Below are positions 38,005 through 46,554 of a DNA stretch of 46,561 nt, piece after piece (position 1 is the stretch's first letter; every line of letters begins with the position of its first letter). Location: contig JAQMWT010000550.1 in the NCBI GenBank assembly GCA_029834535.1, positions 1-46,561 on the forward strand, in the 5' to 3' direction. The notes under the pieces are model-generated. The model searched no databases. It was not told where the DNA came from and worked only from the letters and a program-made list of their open reading frames with translations. Position numbers and translations under genes: made by a program. Source of the DNA: Chrysophaeum taylorii. Taxonomy: Eukaryota > Sar > Pelagophyceae > Pelagomonadales > Pelagomonadaceae.

Positions 38005-39955
38005 AATGCTCCATGAAACTCTCCCCCGTGTCGATTTTCTTCGTGTTTGGGGCTGTCCTGCTGCAATTCTTACTGGCGACAAATGGCCTACCAAAGCTAT
38101 AACAGGTATCTTCATTGGGTATCCCTCTGCCGGCCCTGGATACATATTGCTTCAACGCGCCACTGGTCCCGTCATCCACACCTCGATTGACGTTGTTTTT
38201 GACGAAAATTTTGCTATGCGTAAGTCTCTGTCCTCCCAACCCCTTCCTCCGCCTCTTGTGGATTCTCGTTTTCCTGACTTATTTTATTACGACCCTCGTT
38301 TATCTTCCGCTGTTGCTCCCTTGTCTTCTGTTTTTGATGCTCAGGAGCCGGCCTTATCGGGACTGATCACCCCTGAAACAATACCACAACCGTCAACGGA
38401 CAATACGAAACGTGCACCATTACGTCGAGCCAAACGGGGCCGACCGCGCAAAGTCGACCAAAGCGCATTACAAAAACCAACAAACTTTCATACTGGCGTT
38501 TGTCAACAACGCAATGTCGATTCTGTTTCATCCTGTCACAATGTCGATTCTGTTTCCTCTGTGGCTTCTGTTTCCTCCTGTCACTCTTTGTATGTCTCTT
38601 ATTCTAGCTTTCGTTTGTTAGTTCATTATGTCTTCCTTCCCGTTTGTTTAGCTAGCACCCTTGTTGATCCCCATGCACATGTTTATTACTCTGCTTCCGA
38701 AGAAACCTCTCAGTATTCATACATTGACGAGTCAACCGTTACTTCCACCCATTTACGTGAAGCTTTAGCTCAGACCAATCCTGAGCGTCCTGGCTGGTTG
38801 CAAGCCATCGCCAAAGAATATCACACCCTTGGTCAGCTTGGTTGCTGGGATGTCGTTCGCGTTCCTTCGACTTTTTCTGGCAACATTTGTACCCTCAAGT
38901 GGATCCTCCGCAAGAAGTGTGACTCTGGCCGCTTCAAATCGTACAAGGCTCGCCTCGTTGTCCGCGGTTACACCCAGGTTCACGGCATTGATTATCACGT
39001 CACCTACTCGCCGGTTGCTAACATCGTCACGATCCGTTTCTTTCTAACCTTTGTCGCTGTTCATGACTGGGATTTGCACAAGTTGGATGTCAGCTCCGCT
39101 TTTATCCAAGCTCCCATTGACGAAGACATCTATGTCTGGCCACCCGAAGGCTATGCTCCTCGCCAACCCACCGATGGTTCCAAGATCGTTTACAATCTCT
39201 GTCGCTCTTGGTATGGTTGCAAACAAGCTTGTCGTAATTGGTGGCTTTATTTGGAACGCCTCCTTGTCAATGATTGTGGCTTCGTCCGCGGATCTGGTGA
39301 CACTTGCAATTACAAGCTCGTGCTTAATTCTACCGTTGTCCTACGTCTCGTTCTTGTCGTTGATGATCTTCTTGTGGCGCACCCTCGTCATTGCATTGGC
39401 CACTACCGAGCCTTCTTCCTCCGTTTCAGAACCTTCACTGACGTCAATGAGCTTGATCTCAACACTTACGTTGGTCTTCGCATTACGCGTTATCGCCCTC
39501 GAAGAACACTCACTCTTGACCAATCCCATGCTATCCGTGAAATCCTTATCGAACATCGCTTCATCAACAGTAAACCTGAACTGACTCCCGCTCCCAAAGG
39601 TCTTCATCTTTCTGCGGCTGATTGTCCTGCTCCTGGATCTCCAGATCACATCTTCATGGCGCGCATCCCTTTTCGTCGTATTGTTGGCTGTGTTTTATTT
39701 ATCTCCATCATGACTCGCCCTGATATCACTTGGTCCGTCAATCAGTGTGCGCGTTTTTCACACAATCCTGGTAAACCCCACAGGCACGCTTTATCCCACA
39801 CTCTGCGTTATCTCAACGGTTCTCAGGATCTTGCCCTTATTCTTGGTCGCGATTCTACCTTCGTCTCTGTGGTTATTCCGACTCCAGCTGGGCCGACGAC
39901 CCTGATGACCGCCACGCCACTACTGGATTTTGTTTTCTCCTTGCTGGCTCTATGA
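37991..39955 (+). CDS. Copia-4 integrase C-terminus, linker and reverse transcriptase
   Basis: Open frame of about 654 codons starting MTPYEMLHETLPRVDFLRVW. It includes the integrase C-terminal part (GIFIGYPSAGPGY), a linker, and a full RT (KWILRKK, KARLVVRGYTQVHGIDYHVT, LDVSSAFIQAPIDED, LVLVVDDLLVAHPRH). It passes into RNase H but loses the frame near 39863 by a one-base change, so the natural C-terminus is replaced. Confidence 0.9.
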   Translation: MTPYEMLHETLPRVDFLRVWGCPAAILTGDKWPTKAITGIFIGYPSAGPGYILLQRATGPVIHTSIDVVFDENFAMRKSLSSQPLPPPLVDSRFPDLFYYDPRLSSAVAPLSSVFDAQEPALSGLITPETIPQPSTDNTKRAPLRRAKRGRPRKVDQSALQKPTNFHTGVCQQRNVDSVSSCHNVDSVSSVASVSSCHSLYVSYSSFRLLVHYVFLPVCLASTLVDPHAHVYYSASEETSQYSYIDESTVTSTHLREALAQTNPERPGWLQAIAKEYHTLGQLGCWDVVRVPSTFSGNICTLKWILRKKCDSGRFKSYKARLVVRGYTQVHGIDYHVTYSPVANIVTIRFFLTFVAVHDWDLHKLDVSSAFIQAPIDEDIYVWPPEGYAPRQPTDGSKIVYNLCRSWYGCKQACRNWWLYLERLLVNDCGFVRGSGDTCNYKLVLNSTVVLRLVLVVDDLLVAHPRHCIGHYRAFFLRFRTFTDVNELDLNTYVGLRITRYRPRRTLTLDQSHAIREILIEHRFINSKPELTPAPKGLHLSAADCPAPGSPDHIFMARIPFRRIVGCVLFISIMTRPDITWSVNQCARFSHNPGKPHRHALSHTLRYLNGSQDLALILGRDSTFVSVVIPTPAGPTTLMTATPLLDFVFSLLAL

Positions 39956-40295
39956 TAGCCTACTGCTCCCGCTCGCAGTACCTCCTTGCTCGCTCTTCTT
40001 TTGAAGCTGAATTGCTCGCTCTTTACGCCGCTACTGCTGAGCTCTCTTGGCTTCTCGTCACACGGTACCAATGTATGTCGATAATAGCACCACCGTCACC
40101 CAAGTCCGTCTTCAATGTCTCACACGGCGCACCCGCCATATTGATATTCGCTTTTACAGCACCGCCGAATATCATCGCAACCACATCATTGATCTCCAAC
40201 ACATTACTCGTCTTGACAACCTTTGCGACATTTTCACCCGCAGTACGGAAGCTCCTTCCTCCCTCCGGCTTCGTGCTCGTTACCTCACCTCGTGA
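39860..40295 (+). pseudogene. Copia-4 RNase H, broken
   Basis: The segment reads GYSDSSWADDPDDRHATTG-like sequence in another frame, then SRSQYLLARSSFEAELLALY. About 28 bp (LKLFDDFDLP in Copia-2) are deleted near 40055, followed by MYVDNSTTVTQVRLQCL in a third frame. No active RNase H can be made. Confidence 0.8.
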
Positions 40296-40366
40296 CTTCG
40301 CCCTGATATCTCCTGTTTCTTTCTGCCACAATGCCTCTATTGACGTTTTCCTCAGAGCTTCTCCTA

Positions 40367-40574
40367 TGTGAGGACCTCACTTACCCCTTTTTCCTTTCCC
40401 TTCTTCCTTTTTCTTTTCCAGCACCTGTGTGAGGACCTCACTTACCCCTTTTTCCTTTTCTTTCTTTTCCAGCACCGGTGTGAGGAAGCTATGACACTTA
40501 CCCCTGCACCACGTATCTAGTATCCCTACGTCATTCCCTTATTGCTAGTCTAACGCCCCATTCCAGTTGTAACA
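40367..40574 (+). repeat. Copia-4 3' LTR with two polypyrimidine units
   Basis: Units start TGTGAGGACCTCACTTACCC at 40367 and again at 40428. The core starts at 40479 and ends TTGTAACA at 40574. TSD ATTCC follows. Confidence 0.85.
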
Positions 40575-40589
40575 ATTCCAGTTGTCACA

Positions 40590-40631
40590 AGTTTGGTCAC
40601 TTAAGTTTGGTCAATCCGCATCTTGGTAGAC
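40590..40631 (-). repeat. X2 right-end motif segment between Copia-3 and the short retroposon
   Basis: AGTTTGGTCACTTAAGTTTG and GTCAATCCGCATC match the X1 right end (28230-28170) in reverse complement. This shows that Copia-3 and the retroposon entered the same X2 end independently. Confidence 0.85.
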
Positions 40632-40642
40632 TAAACTTGTAC

Positions 40643-41029
40643 GGACAAACCCTGCGATCGCTAGCCTTTGGTTGCGATGGAGGACGGCGCCTAACACGCT
40701 TGCTCCCTGCGGCGGCCCCGGCCGTCCCGGAGTGGGACGGTGCCTGCTCGCCTCCCGGTCTGGCCGGTTAGCACCCGGAAAGTCCGCGCTGGGATGGGGT
40801 TCGCTCGGTTGGGCAGAACGCGACGGACAGGTCGATTGTTCGCGGACCAACACGTCCGCGGCCAGCGACGCTTTTGCACGACCTCGCACAAGACCGCGCG
40901 CAGTGGCGGTCCACCATCAACATGTCCGTCCTCGTCCCTCGCCTCTGCCCCAACTGCGTGATTTTCCTCTGTGATTCCGTACCGGCTCCTGCCGGTCCGG
41001 CCTGGCTTCCATGCTCGGGAGAGGTCTGA

Positions 41030-41059
<30 letters not shown>
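40643..41059 (+). mobile_element. Short retroposon (SINE-like), longest copy, 417 bp
   Basis: 11-bp TSD TAAACTTGTAC at 40632-40642 and 41060-41070. The 3' end is CTCGGGAGAGGTCTGAAG followed by about eight GTTA units. Such a perfect TSD and simple-repeat tail are the signature of target-primed reverse transcription. No reading frame of note. GGTTCGCTCGG (40798) is loosely like a pol III B box, but no convincing A box was found, so a tRNA origin is unproven. It could instead be the 3' end of an unseen LINE. Confidence 0.8.
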
Positions 41060-41060
<1 letters not shown>

Positions 41061-41141
41061 AAACTTGTACTGTTAGAGAGCAAACATAAGGGTTCACTGA
41101 CAAAACAAAGGCCGCCGTGATCAAGCTTTCCGCTGTTCTGC

Positions 41142-41996
41142 ATGTCGTGCTGTGACTCCGGAGCGTCCTTCGACTTCGAAACGAGCGACGAGGAGAACGG
41201 TATCGATGCGGGCTTCGCTCAGGTCGAGCGGGAGCGTGGTGGTAACACGCCGACGTCGGTTGACCACGACGCCGAGAAAGAAAACAAGAAGTCGCGTGCC
41301 CAGACGAAGGTAAACGACTATGAGAGATCGCCGAGTACGCTGTCGCAGCTCAGAGCGCGCAAATACGAGGCTCCACTTTACTCGATCTAACCAAGATGCC
41401 AAGTTCAGCATGTGTGTTCTCGAGGCCGACTTGCAGCAGATGATGTTCGACACGGGTGGAAAGTTGGCGGCGCGTACAACAACATGGTTAACAACTTCGC
41501 GACAGCGTTGTCGTTCTTTTATGCTATATGTAAGGTGCAGCTTCTCTGTGCGTGCTGCTCGTTGTGATGTGCAAGTAGACAATATCGTTACGTGTGCTGA
41601 AAGGCACGCCTGCTCCGAACCTTCGTGCCGACAAAGACCCAGCTATCGCGCGAAGCATTTCTGCGAGGCCGTGTCGGTCCTCATCAATTGATTTATGGAG
41701 GGCAGGTCAGGCGCCTCTTCTCGGCATATGCGTTTGATAGACATCTGCAACAATGTCATCCGCTAAAGGCACGAGATGACGAACCGGGATCGTTCGCTGT
41801 AGTCTGTCATAAACATCGAACTAATAAGGTGCATCCGAAAAATCTTGGGCGACGAAACAGCGCGGTATCAGCGCTGTCTTGCGCAGGCCTTGTTTGTGGA
41901 TGTTGTTCTGCGAGTGTTCGCATGTTGATGCGTGTGTATGGTCAAACTTGGAGGCTTTGTGACCAAACTTGTAACAACGTTGATCAAACTTTGTGA
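41142..41996 (+). pseudogene. X2 module 2: acidic N-terminal protein, family unknown
   Basis: ATG at 41142 opens an 82-codon frame rich in Asp/Glu, then Lys (EKENKKSRAQTK), ending 41390. Neighbouring frames continue with KFSMCVLEADLQQMMFDTGG (about 41400-41460), TCAERHACSEPSCRQRP (Cys-rich, 41590-41640) and TKTQLSREAFLRGRVGPHQL (41630-41690). Introns or frameshifts must lie between if it was one protein. No known domain recognised. Confidence 0.35.
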
Positions 41997-42145
41997 CCAA
42001 ACTTGCGGCCTTGTGATCAAACTTCAATTCCAGTAATCAAACTTACATAATAGTGATAAAACCTGCATCTTTTTTGTGATCAAACCTAATTCGATTTGGT
42101 GTGATCAAATTTCGAACAATCACATCAAACTTGTCATATTTGAGA
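41935..42145 (-). repeat. X2 internal motif array
   Basis: About eleven TGAYCAAACTT units, the reverse complement of 19515-19725 in X1. Confidence 0.85.
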
Positions 42146-42239
42146 CTCGCACTGATGACAGGGTTAGAATTACAGGGGTGGTGTCAGTGATCTTCCGGAG
42201 CGAGGCTGTCGACGTCTTGACATCCCTTCGCGCCGCAGC

Positions 42240-42860
42240 TTGTATTTTCCGACTTTATCGCACAGTGCTCGACGGTGCAGCAGCAGCGGGAGATCTTGCG
42301 GCGGGGCGGGGTTGTCGAGATGCTCGAGGAGGAGGAGGATAGGGAGGTGTTCACTTACGGTCGTGCGAGTTGTTTATGCAGGCGCAACGGCACGTGTTCG
42401 CGTTGCCGTCCCATATCCAAGCCGGACAGCTAACTCCGGATCGGGTACGCGACGGTGAGGAACTCCTGAACGTGGTCCTGTACGGCCCCGCACAAGTGTG
42501 GGACTACAATCTTTGGGTGCGCCAGGGGCGTTCCTCGCGCAGTTTCTCGAGGTCGTCGAGTTTCGTGTTCTCGACCCCGAGTCGATTATCAAAGACGCGC
42601 ACCCTCTCGGATTTTGGGATGCAGAATGGGGTGATCCGTCTCACGCAGACCATGTACGTCTTGTGTCCGATGTCCGCTTGTTGCTGAAGAATGACGTACG
42701 ACCACGGCAACACCACCGTGGTGAGTCGCGGTTTGGGTGGCTTCTACGAACGATGGAAGGTACGAGAATGGGCCCAGCTTAAGTACGCCAAGCCGTGGGA
42801 AGCTGCTCTCGAGGCCGCGCGTCGCTGCCCGCTCTCCTTGCGTATCGCCGCGCTGTCTTA
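42240..42860 (+). pseudogene. X2 module 1: unrecognised coding remnant
   Basis: Frames read EVFTYGRASCLCRRNGTCSR (42345 onward), QLTPDRVRDGEELLNVVLYG (42420-42480), LAQFLEVVEFRVLDPESIIK and GFWDAEWGDPSHADHVRLVS (42520-42670), then MTYDHGNTTVVSRGLGGFYE and RWKVREWAQLKYAKPWEAAL to a stop after RIAALS (42860). Aromatic-rich, protein-like content in several frames suggests a real but broken gene. The family is not recognised. Confidence 0.4.
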
Positions 42861-43009
42861 GGATGGATCTCCTTTTAAGGCGGTCATGGGGGGGTGCCCA
42901 TGCCGCGCGTGTAACGCCACGGTAGATTCTGCGTAGCTGCAACACCTAGCTCTCGTTTTTAAAGCATCTTCGCACCAAAAGCGCTCACGCGCCCCCTTAA
43001 AAAGCCTCC

Positions 43010-43285
43010 TTAAGTTTGATTTTAAAAGCCAAAGTTTGGTCAATACCGTGGAAGTTTGAGGAGTAGTGATCAAACTTGTTGACCAAACTTACAAGGTTAT
43101 TAATCAAACTTGAAGGGTTGATTGATCAAACTTAATGCAACTTCGGAGTGACCAAACTTAACTGATCAAACTTCTATTGAAAGTGACCAAACTTGTGAAT
43201 TTTCGCTTAAACATACATCAAATCGAGCAAACTTGAAAGAAATTGACCAAACTTGTCGACCAAACTTGACCGATCCCTAAAAATA
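43010..43285 (-). repeat. X2 left-end motif array
   Basis: At least ten TGACCAAACTT or TGATCAAACTT units up to GACCGATCCCT at the X2 border. Uninterrupted here, whereas Z splits the same array in X1. Confidence 0.85.
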
Positions 43286-43304
43286 ATTAGGGTGACGTAG
43301 CTAT

Positions 43305-43525
43305 TAGGGGGGCGACAACGTTGGATTCTATATGTATTGGGGGGGCGACCTTAAAAACATAGTGTTTTGGGGGGGGCGACCGTAAAAAAAGTGGTGATAT
43401 TGGGGTGGCGACCTTATAAACATGTTTTTGGGGGGGCGACCGTAAAAAAAGTGGACGTATTTGGGGGGCGACCTTAAAACCATGCGTCGAAATTGGGGGG
43501 GCGACCTAAAAAAGTGGCGGTTGAA
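43305..43525 (+). repeat. G-tract array GGGGGGGCGACC, seven units
   Basis: Seven units of about 30 bp, each with 6-8 G followed by CGACC and an A-rich tail. Tails alternate between CTTAAAAACAT and GTAAAAAAAGTGG types, so a higher-order period of about 60 bp is seen. The array lies directly upstream of the Mutator-like gene and outside X2. Confidence 0.9.
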
Positions 43526-43589
43526 GAGTCGAAAAATCCGTTAGGCCGTTAGTTCAGCGAAGAGCCAACGGAAATTTCTTCGTCAGCCG

Positions 43590-43913
43590 ATGGCGTCGAC
43601 GCCGTCGCGGGCGAGGACGCAGACCCTACAGGAGTCACCTATTCCACCATCGCCGTCGTCGCCGCCGCCGTCGCCGTCGCGGTCGCGGCCGCAAACGTTT
43701 GAGGAATCACCGATTCCACCATCGCCACCACCGGCCCAAACCGATTCAGGAGCGGTTGCGCTGCAACCGCTGCCATGGGAGTCGGGGGAGTCAGTCGACG
43801 AGGCGAAGGAGCGCGTCATCGCGCGTATACTGACAGCTTCAGGCGCCGTGACTGTCTTAGGCGCGAGAAAAAGTGCCACTCTTGAAAAGGTGCGTCCCGT
43901 CGCAGTAACGTGA
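43590..43913 (+). CDS. Pro/Ser-rich leader frame of the Mutator-like element
   Basis: ATG at 43590 begins 107 codons of Pro/Ser/Arg-rich sequence with two repeats (ESPIPPSP). It ends before the acidic frame at 44120. The GTGCGT ... GCGCAG span (43890-43951) resembles an intron, but the join would not keep frame with the following segment, so I cannot decide whether this belongs to the transposase. Confidence 0.35.
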   Translation: MASTPSRARTQTLQESPIPPSPSSPPPSPSRSRPQTFEESPIPPSPPPAQTDSGAVALQPLPWESGESVDEAKERVIARILTASGAVTVLGARKSATLEKVRPVAVT

Positions 43914-44119
43914 CTTCGAAAAGTTTTGACGTCTCCGCCCCGCGCGCAGGCGCAAGCATTGTTGACCTCGCGCGGCAGTTCCACGGGGACAAATGGCAAG
44001 ACCAGCGGGCGCACGAGGTGATGCAGCGGCTGAACCAAGCGTTACGAACGCTTCGCAACTACTTCGGAGCGACGCCGCCTCCTCCTGTCGGCTCGTCGTG
44101 CGAGGCTCGCTCAGTGACT

Positions 44120-44623
44120 ATGTCGACGGTTGAGGCTGAGTCCGATATCGATTATTCTGATGATGAATGTGAAGCGGACGCGAGTTTTTGCAACCACGAC
44201 GCTGACGAAAACTGCGAGAAGAAGCGCCACTTAAAAAAAAAGAGGAAGGAGAATGCGGCGGAAATTAATCGGGCTCGAAACGCGTCGAAGGCGGCGTACA
44301 AACGGCGTGTAGAGGAGCAAAGCCGGCTCCTCTTCGCGAAAGAACGCGGCGTTTTCTGGGAGCCTCTGCGCATTTACGACCCGCTCCTCGCGTGCGAGCT
44401 GGTTGTGGGTAATGAGACCGGGAGCGACGGGGCAACGTCGTTCGAGTTTCGGTGGCAGGCCGAACAATTCGCGCGCGGTCGATCGGCCAAATTTGGCACC
44501 GTGCTCAAAGCTCGCGAATGCAAGCACGACGTCCTCTGTTTAGTTTGCGGTGCGGCGGAGACGGCACGAGCTCGCGCCAGCAAGAAGGCCCGGCGTGGTG
44601 TTATGGCGGCGACGCCAGACTAA
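44120..44623 (+). CDS. Mutator-like transposase, N-terminal part
   Basis: ATG at 44120. The upstream frame is open to 43910 without a better start. An acidic stretch (DIDYSDDECEADASF) and a Lys-rich stretch (KKRHLKKKRKE) are followed by FEFRWQAEQFARGRSAKFGT, a Mutator-type N-terminal region, and ECKHDVLCLVCGA. In the next frame the zinc finger continues with CPFVEICRRS and LRNHTEHSRSC (C...HxxHxxxC, 44640-44720), as in Mutator-family DNA-binding N-termini. A frameshift near 44620 separates them. Confidence 0.6.
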   Translation: MSTVEAESDIDYSDDECEADASFCNHDADENCEKKRHLKKKRKENAAEINRARNASKAAYKRRVEEQSRLLFAKERGVFWEPLRIYDPLLACELVVGNETGSDGATSFEFRWQAEQFARGRSAKFGTVLKARECKHDVLCLVCGAAETARARASKKARRGVMAATPD

Positions 44624-44689
44624 GAGGCCCAAGACGAGTGTCCTTTCGTCGAGATATGCCGACGTTCCCCGACAACCGGCCGCTTCGTC

Positions 44690-46487
44690 TTGCGAAACCA
44701 CACGGAGCACTCGCGAAGCTGTGCTGCGATCGCATCGAAACGCGGCCGAAGCCCATATTTGGCCCAGCGTCTCGCCCGTCTTGTTGTGCCTGTCCTTGCC
44801 GAGTGTCCTAAAATGACCTCCAAAGGCATCAGCACTCTCCTCTCCCCCTTCGTCTCGTACAGCCTGAAACTCCCCTTTCTCCGCGAGATCAAGCGCCAAG
44901 CTCAACTGCTTCTTCTCGGCGACCGCCTCGCGGCGCTACAGCGCCTCCCTGCCTTCGCCGAGAAGCTTCACGACGAGTACGGCTGCAAGGTCAGCATCTT
45001 CTTTTCGGATGCCGCCGAAATGCGGGAGTACCGTATCGCCTGTGAGGCGCACCGGCACGCCCAGGAGCAGAAGAAGCTGCCAGAGGCGGATCGTGTGCGT
45101 TTCGACCCAAGCACCGTCGACATCTCCGACATCAGGGATACTGTCAATGTCGATGGCGAGGACGTCCCGGTGAAGTACTACCACAGCATGGTCGTCGTGT
45201 CACGTCACCTTGGGGCAGGCGGCTAGCCGAAGTTGCCCGCCCCTTCTATCAGATAGACGGCGCGCACTGTGAACGGAAGGGCGCGTTCTCGTTGGGCACG
45301 GTCTTCAACTGGACCGTATACGACTCGAACGACAACATTGGCAAGGTCGCCTTCTCGCACTTCGCAGACAACGAGAGAGAACATCCGTACCGCTTGATCT
45401 TCCAGTTTGTCAAGGAGGCAGCGGCGTGCGACGGTGCAAGCGCCGGTTTCCTTTCGCATGTGGATCGACCGGGCGCGGTGTTGCTCATGGACGGCGACAA
45501 AGGCACGTTCACAGCCCATAAGAAGGAATTCAACGAAACGAACGCCATGCTCGACCCGAAGCACCTAGCACCGAAACTACAACAAAAGGCCAGGTCGAAT
45601 TCCTTGGACGTGGCCCGATTCTGGCAGTGTGTCCGTGCGCCCTCGAAGAGGAAAGTAGACAATATCTGGGAAAGCATGTGTGATCCCGCGAAAGAATACC
45701 TTCTCGGAAATGATCGCAAGAAGGAGAACATCTTTCCCATCTACGCTGGGATCAAGGACACGGAAAAGGTCACAAGCCAGGCCGTCGAGTCATCGAAGAA
45801 CGCTGACGATAAACATAACGTAAGTCGCGTCGCATTCCATCTGTCAAATCGCGAGCGTGCAGTTATCTGATCTGACATTCCCTTCAGGTTCGATTGGCAT
45901 GCCCCTCGGTGATCCTCATGACAGAACTTTTGGCGCAGCGCCAGAAATTCCTTAATGACAAAGCAGCGGCGGATGGTTGTGTCGGGCCGCTTCCGCCGAG
46001 CCTGGCTCCCATGCTCGGGAGAGGTCTGAAGTTAGTTAGTTTAGTTAGCTTCCGCCGCGCGTTGAGGAGCGCCTGGATCATCACGGAAGCCATGCGATAA
46101 CCCGACGTCTCGTGGATTGACGCAGAGACTAAGGTAGAGGCCCGCGTCCGGAGCAAGGTGGATCCATCGAAAGTCCACAAGATAACTTTCACTGCGAATG
46201 CGACGGGGCCGCCGGAGTGCGACTGCTGTTACCATCGATCCGGCCTCCCCTGCTATCACGGGGCTCGAGCTATGGTGGACAAGTGCGGCCAGCAGGAAGT
46301 TTGGCGGTTTGTTTCGAAAAAACTCACAACCGAGCACCGGCGGGAGCTGTTTCAGGACGTCGACTTCAACCTTCCGTCGTCCGCTGAGATCTCCGAGCTT
46401 CCACTCGATCCTCTTCCCGGTTGCGATACGCCCTCCAAAGGGACGCCCCTCCAAGAACCCCGGCGCCCGGATCCACTCCGCCCATGA
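44690..46487 (+). pseudogene. Mutator-like transposase: catalytic core and SWIM finger, broken
   Basis: Frame 44690-45226 is a helical spacer (KYYHSMVVVSRH at its end). After a frameshift, YQIDGAHCERKGAFSLGTVF (first DDE Asp, about 45250) and DNIGKVAFSHFADNERE, then AVLLMDGDKGTFTAHKKEF (second Asp, about 45490), match the MULE transposase core. The conserved Glu was not pinned down. At 46210-46275 ECDCCYHRSGLPCYHGARAM has the CxC...CxH of a SWIM zinc finger, usual at the C-terminus of these transposases. A 49-bp retroposon stub (45999-46047) interrupts the gene between core and SWIM. Confidence 0.75.
45999..46047 (+). mobile_element. 49-bp stub of the short retroposon
   Basis: Only the last bases of the family (CTCGGGAGAGGTCTGAAG then GTTAGTTAGTTTAGTTA) are present, flanked by the 10-bp TSD GCTTCCGCCG (45989-45998 and 46048-46057). 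The insert plus one TSD copy adds 59 bp, which shifts the transposase frame. Confidence 0.9.
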
Positions 46488-46528
46488 GGACGGCCGGCGG
46501 AAGCGCACTAGGGTTATTGAACGGCGCT

Positions 46529-46554
46529 ATATTATATTGCCAAAAATATAATAT
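46529..46554. repeat. Perfect 10-bp AT palindrome at the window end
   Basis: ATATTATATT, six-base loop GCCAAA, then AATATAATAT, 40 bp after the transposase stop. Could be a transcript-end hairpin or part of the element's border. The sequence beyond is not available. Confidence 0.6.

Larger units (their letters stand above)
35218..40574 (+). mobile_element. Copia-4: Ty1/copia LTR retrotransposon nested in the Copia-3 LTR
   Basis: TSD ATTCC at 35213-35217 and 40575-40579. The 5' LTR is 35218-35364 (147 bp, one polypyrimidine unit), and the 3' LTR is 40367-40574 (two units, or 40428-40574 counting one). Primer-binding site TGGCAGCAGG at 35365. Gag, protease, integrase, RT and RNase H are all present, but with several frameshifts and a deletion of about 28 bp near 40055. 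Confidence 0.9.
30233..40589 (+). mobile_element. Copia-3: decayed Ty1/copia element, its 3' LTR split by Copia-4
   Basis: TSD AGTTT at 30228-30232 and 40590-40594. The 5' LTR is 30233-30328. The 3' LTR is 35030-35217 continued by AGTTGTCACA at 40580-40589 after Copia-4. The primer-binding site TGGTAGCAGGTGCAGCG starts at 30329. The gag start and the RT/RNase H half are close to Copia-4, whereas 30950-33250 is strongly diverged or replaced. It was inserted in the right-end array of X2, where X1 (28190-28230) shows the uninterrupted site. Confidence 0.9.
30180..43285 (-). mobile_element. Element X, copy 2, inverted relative to copy 1
   Basis: Pieces: left end at 43285 (reverse complement AGGGATCGGTCAAGTTTGG), 43285 to 41071, 40631-40590, and 30232 to about 30180. 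Insertions: Copia-3 with nested Copia-4 (30233-40589) and a short retroposon (40643-41059). Removing them with one TSD copy each gives a sequence collinear with X1. Its gene modules are better preserved than those in X1. Confidence 0.65.

Noticed and set aside
20660..40589. Endogenous retrovirus with an envelope gene
   Set aside because: Integrase precedes RT, LTRs are very short, and no envelope-like frame lies between RNase H and the 3' LTR, so these are Ty1/copia retrotransposons.
40643..41059. tRNA gene or tRNA-derived head in the short retroposon
   Set aside because: Only a loose B-box-like stretch. No cloverleaf or A box could be drawn by eye.
43268..43295. Telomere-like hexamers CCCTAA and TTAGGG near the X2 border
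   Set aside because: Only one copy of each, in inverted orientation, at an element border. No tandem array, so chance is the simplest explanation.
43885..43955. Intron in the Mutator-like gene (AAGGTGCGT ... GCGCAG)
   Set aside because: Splicing at these sites does not put the leader frame in phase with the following acidic frame. Kept only as a possibility.
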